Origin: Zygnema cylindricum
Taxonomy: Eukaryota > Streptophyta > Zygnematophyceae > Zygnematales > Zygnemataceae
Direction of reading: 5' to 3'
DNA length: 58,545 nucleotides
Assembly (NCBI GenBank): GCA_037447655.1
Contig: JBBHKE010001627.1
Span: 250,829 to 309,373 of the forward strand
The notes under the pieces are model-generated. The model was not told the origin of the DNA, did no database searches, and saw only the letters and a list, made by a program, of their open reading frames with translations. A program made the position numbers and the translations under genes. This document shows positions 53,860 through 58,545 of the stretch, one piece after another (position 1 is the first letter of the stretch; every line of letters starts with the position of its first letter).

Positions 53860-55351
53860 AAGCTTAGACGTAAGAACTAGTGGAGCTCCCACTGGATCAA
53901 AAAGCCATTGGTTGCAAGTGGATCTTCAAAGTGAAGCTCAACCCAGACAACACTATTGAAAGGTATACAGCTCGTCTGGGTGCAAAGGGCTTTAGTCAAA
54001 AAGAACGAATAGATTATGAGGAAACCTTATCTCCTGTTATCAAGTTTCCCACTGTCAGAGTCTTGTTGTCTTTAGGTGCAATAAAGAATATGGAGCAACA
54101 TCAAATGGATGTTAAAACGTGCGTTTTTGCATGGAGATTTAGAGGAAGTTATTTAAATGAAACAACATGAAAGGTATGCAAAAAAAAAAAAAAAAAATAT
54201 AGTCTATAAACTGTTGAAATCACTGTATGGATTAAAACAGGCTCCACGTCTGTGGAATCTAAAATTAGACGAGTTTCTTCCTAGTTTAAGCGACACAATG
54301 ATCAACTCAGATCACTCCGTTTTGGTATGGAAAGAGAGGATGGTGTGATCTATGTAGTAGTATATGTGGATGATCTGCTGCTTATTAGTAAGTCTATCAA
54401 TGAGATAAATAAGATAAAAGCATCTTTAAATGTCAGGTTTAAAATGAAGGACTTAGGCTAGGTGAAGTATTTCCTAGGCATTCTGGTAGAGAGAAATAGG
54501 AGTCAGAAGGTGATCTATCTCACTCAGAGAGAGGCCATTGGAAATGTTCTTGGAAAATTTGGAATGGCTTAGGCGAAAGGGTGTGCCACTCCTATGGAGT
54601 TCATGCAAATGGTGGAAGGAAATGAGATAGATGGAGGAATTCTACTTGAGGATGACATTGAACCAGGGGAGTCAAAGTTCATGGCCACCATTCCATACAG
54701 ACAAGTTGTTGGGAGTCTTATCTATTTTATGAACTACACGCGCCCTGATATTGCAGCTACAGTTGGAGCATTGAGTTGAAGCATTCAAAATCCAAAGATA
54801 TCACATTGGGAGAGAGCAAAACGAGTTCTCACATATCTTGTAGGAACACAAGATCTTTGAATTTCTCTCGGAGGAGATGAAGTGAAGATCAACACCTGGA
54901 GGGATGCGAGTTATGGTGATATGCCAAGCCGACGCTCTACCTCTAGATTCATTTTGAATATCAGAGATGGTTACTGGTACTGGACCAACAAGCTTCAAAA
55001 GGTGACTGCTCAATCAACCATGGAAGCAAAAAACATGGCACCCAGCTCAGCTGTCTTGGAACTTTTTTGAGTAAAATCTCTTTTACAAGAACTAAAATTT
55101 ATGCAGTGTGGTCCTTAAGTCATATGATGTGACAATCAAGCTGCTATTGCAATTGCTTCTAATCCCACTTATCACTTCAAAAGTAAGCATATTGATAGTA
55201 AGTTATACTTTGTGAGGGAAAACGTGATGGCTATAATTTTGAAGCTTAGCTACTTACCAGATGAGGAAATGCAAGCAGATATGATGACAAAACCCTTGCC
55301 TGAACCAAAATTGAAATTCTATAAAGAGGTATGTGTTCTTAGTGGCTTGTA
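53860..55351 (+). pseudogene. Array D reverse transcriptase and RNase H
   Basis: RT frame 53880-54170 (QKAIGCKWIFKVKLNPDNTI, GFSQKERIDYEETLSPV, HQMDVKT), a poly-A run with frame loss at 54179-54198, SLYGLKQAPRLWNLKLDEFL (54157-54348), and intact YVDDLLL near 54365. Next come 54594-54779 (PYRQVVGSLIYFMNYTRPDIAA) and RNase H 54882-55070 (WRDASYGDMPSRRSTS, QSTMEAKNMA, where the catalytic Glu of AEYMA is changed). The end is ADMMTKPLPEPKLKFY at about 55277-55325. Confidence 0.87.
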
Positions 55352-55360
55352 GAGTCAAAA

Positions 55361-55372
55361 GCTTTAGGGGAG
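55361..55372 (+). other. Polypurine tract of array D
   Basis: gctttaggggag directly before the TG of LTR 2; E has gttttaggggag. Confidence 0.8.
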
Positions 55373-56255
55373 TGTTGTTTTGTAAGCTTTAGTCCTCACT
55401 AAGTCTCCTATGTGGGGGGTGTGTCTTTCGGGTAGTTAGTCTATTTTGTGAAAGTCTGGTTAGTATATACTAGAATAAGTGTGACAGTGAATAGAGACAG
55501 ATTATACTGTGTATCACATTAGCGAGACATGCGTTAGCAAATTGAAATGAGTCACTTCGCAAGACTTGGTTCTATGACTCATATTCACCAAAAGACCAAG
55601 GTGTCACACACAAAGTTTCATCTTAGTTGAAACTTCTGAAAGATGGATGGCGGAGATTTGCTGCCGACGTACGCTTATCAACCGGGACCACATCTATGAT
55701 TATCAAACGTGTTTTACATAGTTTAGTGTGACATAACATATCGTTGTTTTGTACATAGGCATGTTTTGTTTTATGGAGGACTCTATTCAGATTCATTATC
55801 TATGATATACCTTAACATATTCAGGTATCCTCCTTAGCTCTGGTAGATATTATTGATGCATGGATGATATGCCTTCTTACCTTGATTAGGATAGTGAGTG
55901 GCTGCTAGCTTTCAGAAGGATAGATCTTTTAGGTATAAGAGTAGGACTTAACCATTTTAGAAGTTAGGAACTTGTTGTATCAAATTATGCTTGAACATTT
56001 TTATATCTTTTGACTGAGAGTTTCTCTCACATTTGTTTGCACATTTTTATGTAAACTTGCACTTTTGTTCCTCTTTGTAATATCTGCTTTGTGTCAGATT
56101 TGTAGGCCATTTGGTTACTTAACATGCCTTTAACTGTTTTCTAAAGTTGTATGTTTTTATGATCATCTATGAGAGCTTCTAGCTTGTATTGATTTTGTAA
56201 TGACTACTCTTGCCTCATCTCCATCTTGAGTTGGTGTTGTATCCATTGAACAACA
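55373..56255 (+). repeat. LTR 2 of array D (883 bp)
   Basis: Same length as LTR 1 and collinear with it, but with several differences per 60 bp, so the duplication is not recent. Confidence 0.9.
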
Positions 56256-56393
56256 AGTTACGGGCCTGCCCTCACTGCTACATGTTTTCAATGAAAGGAA
56301 ATATCTTTATTGGTTTGATTTGGTTGAGTCTTATTTTACTCTAGTTAAACTCTTTGATGTAGTTGAAGGCACTCTTGCTAAAACTGATGCATC
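56256..56393 (+). pseudogene. Second gag start in array D, truncated
   Basis: After a decayed PBS, VTGLPSLLHVFNERKYLYW and VKLFDVVEGTLAKTDAS follow the gag of unit 1. At 56393 it jumps into the last 28 bp of an LTR (GTTGGTGTAGTATCCATAG). The shared CATC at the joint suggests a deletion at microhomology. Confidence 0.85.
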
Positions 56394-56421
56394 CAGTTGG
56401 TGTAGTATCCATAGAACAAAA

Positions 56422-57189
56422 TTGGGTCCTTTTTTTTATTCCTTTTCCACCATTGCTTGCGCTGCTTTCTTAGCAACGCCTCTTTTACTTAGTGCAATGA
56501 TCTTTTTGGCAGTTTTGGTGATCCCTGATTTTAACTCCAACTCTAGTTGCGCTTGCGCTTATACTTTTTAAGGGGTCTTTAGATATGGAGGAAACTCATT
56601 TGTATCCTCCTCCGAATCAACATCTCGTGGCAAAATGTTGGATTGGTTTGAAGACATTGGTTTCACCTAATCGTCAAAGGTAAATGCTCCCCTCCTTGTT
56701 CACTCTCATTGTCGTTAGACTTTGGTTTTTCACCATATCTTACATCTATGCTAATGATGATTGTCTTTATATGTCTTTTTAGCTTTTTTTATGCCTGACT
56801 GTGCTTATCGTACGCCAAGAATGTTCTCTCTATAGCCTTTGGTCCTAATTTCCCTCCTTTGTTGTTGTGGTTGAACACATAGGCCTTGCTCTCAAACACT
56901 TTCAAGTGGGATAGGTCTGGTTTGAACCCATGCCACTGATCAAACGGTGTGGAGTTTTCTAATGCTTAGGTGGGACATCTATTACACAAGTACACGGCGG
57001 TACTTATAGCTTCCCCACAATACTGCGGCTTAATATTGTGGACCACCATCATGCTTCTCGTCATCTCGAGAAGTGTGCGATTCATCTTCTCTGCGACGTC
57101 TTTCTATTCGGGTGTTGCATGTGCTCTGAAGCGGTGATAGAAACCTTCATATTTGAGGAAATCCTTCAATTCATATGAAAGTCACTCTC
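56422..57189 (-). pseudogene. Element F integrase part, right of array D
   Basis: On the minus strand: integrase core end SYELKDFLKYEGFYHRFRA, HATPE then a stop in place of Gln, EKMNRTLLEMTRSMMVHN, CGEAISTAVYLCNRCPT, TPFDQWHGFKPDLSHLKVF and YVFNHNNKGG (56870-57175). A decayed linker continues to ttggg at 56422-56426, where it joins the other half of F at 50432. The right end at 57189 abuts element G. Confidence 0.88.
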
Positions 57190-58413
57190 TGTTGTTCATA
57201 GCCTATTTAAGCTATGGATACTCACGCAATCACCCATAGACTACCTCAAAAACAGTTATGTTTAAGACAACACAGATTACTCCACAAAAAATAAAATCAC
57301 CTCAAACTGCATTAATATGTAGTGTATCCTAGATACTGTATCTTTTTAAAGTAATAGCCAAATCGACAAAGGCATCCGAAAGATATAAGCTGCTGAGTTT
57401 CCAAAATACATCTGAAAGCTTATCAATACTAACCACATAGACTCCTCACAAAATTCTACAAAAACAACAGAACAGTATGAAATTAAACACACAAATAGTT
57501 TCTATATCATAGAAGATACCCATAAAGTCTCACATCAAAAAAACAACTAGAGTGATCACACTAACAGGTCAAAGTTGCAAAAAAACAGTTTGCCATGTCT
57601 TTGATTAACTTAGCTGTATTGCTCAAAATAATCTAAGTCCTACAAGTTATACTCAGAGAGTTCACTAGTGATTGTACGGAGGCATATCACCCGTACGGTA
57701 TCTACCATCTACCTAAGCTATTTAGCAAAAAGACAAACCTCTGTTGTACAAAATATTTACACCGACACCTTCGCAAAATCCGCATACTATGCGTCAACTT
57801 GGTTTGTTACTTTAGATCTTCTTATGAATCTTCGTCCGCCAACTTGATTCATACCAATTGCAATTGCGTTGTCTTTAGGGATCATATCCAAAATAACCGC
57901 AGTTGCGTTGTCTTGTCTGGGTCGCAGCTGCGCTGTACCGGCGGCGTATATTTCAACATTTCGTTCATTTCATATCAGATCGCTTCGTGATCTGCCGTCC
58001 ATTTCTCAATGTTTATTCACGCCACTCACCAAGTCCCTTACGTCACTTTAGTTTTATCCATACCTTCGCTCCCCCAATCCGTGAATCCATTCGAACCACC
58101 ACATTTAATTCCATTACGCACGAACTGTTGCAAGCGCACGAAATGTCGTGTACGCACAAAACAAACTTTTCAAAACAACACTCCCTCGAAAATGTAGTTT
58201 CGTGCACTTGGAATGCAATATGCAGCGTAACTGCTATGCTGCTATGCTTCGCTAGTTTGACATCACAGCCCAGTTTGAATACAATATGCAGCGTGTACTG
58301 CTATGCTGCCATGCTGAGCTAGTTGACATCACAGCCCTAGCAGGTGCTCTATTCTACCCTCAACTTCCCTTCAAAGCCTCATTTACTGAGAACTAAAGCT
58401 TTCAAATTCAACA
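57190..58413 (-). repeat. 3' LTR of element G (1224 bp)
   Basis: On the plus strand it runs TGTTGTTCATAGCC to TTCAAATTCAACA. On the minus strand it begins TGTTGAATTTGAAAGCTTTAG, close to the family 2 LTR start. The fragment at 42730 and the solo LTR in E belong to the same or a sister family. The block AATATGCAGCG...CTGCTATGCTGC is doubled near 58215-58310. Confidence 0.85.
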
Positions 58414-58545
58414 TCCCTTAAAGATTTAGACTCAGTACTCCACTCTGTTTGCAGATCTTTTTACTCTAATGGAGGTACATACAAAAGCAAGGACGTAAAA
58501 ATTATTTAGAGATCGAAGATTTTCTTTCACAACCTCCACTACTCA
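58414..58545 (-). mobile_element. Start of element G internal region, cut by window end
   Basis: The minus strand ends in CTTTAAGGGA, a polypurine tract, directly at the LTR. The remaining 120 bp are presumably the end of pol or a 3' untranslated part. No domain can be recognised. Confidence 0.6.

Larger units (their letters stand above)
50433..56421 (+). mobile_element. Copia family 2 tandem array D, inserted in element F
   Basis: The order is LTR (50433-51315), internal region, LTR (55373-56255), 138 bp of a second gag start, then the last 28 bp of a third LTR (56394-56421). The two full LTRs and all landmarks are offset by exactly 4940 bp. The array is flanked by the 5-bp duplication ttggg, so LTR-int-LTR-int-LTR is one inserted or later expanded unit with a large deletion in its second copy. 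Confidence 0.9.

Noticed and set aside
57869-58322. Overlapping plus-strand frames of 60-139 codons
   Set aside because: They lie within the antisense LTR of element G and have no protein-family features.

Overview
The window reads as repeat-dominated nuclear DNA of a land plant. The evidence is several families of plant-type Ty1/copia LTR retrotransposons, small TIR elements of MITE type, AT-rich spacers with microsatellites and minisatellites, and one gene for a plant-style C2-domain protein with a glycine-rich tail. Species cannot be fixed from the sequence. A bryophyte-like or other non-seed plant is possible, but that is a guess. I see no rRNA, no intact tRNA gene, no CRISPR array and no organellar gene.

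Layout. 1-9706 is a tandem pair of copia family 1 units, A (left end outside the window) and B. Their period is exactly 5398 bp and they share LTRs of 1048 bp. The pair sits inside an older, inverted, diverged member of the same family, C (9707-12338). 12339-16436 is AT-rich spacer with a (GA)n tract, a 199-bp MITE and two minisatellites. 16437-23622 is a decayed but structurally complete copia element of another family, H. 23623-24722 is a cluster of MITEs. 25553-26332 is the only convincing host gene (C2 domain). 26740-29800 is unassigned spacer, followed by a 1.1-kb pentanucleotide array.

31108-38228 is a full-length inverted copia element of family 2, E, with a 5-bp target duplication (TSD). 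A solo LTR with its own TSD is inserted in E at 34983-36080. 38229-48700 holds MITE pieces, a 2-kb CT-rich satellite, LTR fragments, the 3' end of a further retroelement (I), and a 737-bp Tourist-like MITE carrying a perfect 50-bp palindrome. 48700-57189 is an inverted Tnt1-like copia pol, F, split by a second tandem copia array of family 2, D (50433-56421, TSD ttggg on both sides). 57190-58545 is the 3' LTR and start of another inverted element, G.

How the parts relate. The region is a stack of insertions whose order can be read: C before A/B, E before its solo LTR, F before D, and a MITE copy overwritten at the end of F. Families 1 and 2 carry a primer-binding site matching the anticodon arm of initiator tRNA-Met (the half-tRNA priming mode known from Drosophila copia). 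In A/B and E the Met codon inside that site opens gag. H instead uses the usual tRNA 3'-end site. Nearly all element genes are broken. The best preserved are the 742-aa integrase/RT/RNase H reading frame of A and the 362-aa protease/pre-integrase frame of B.
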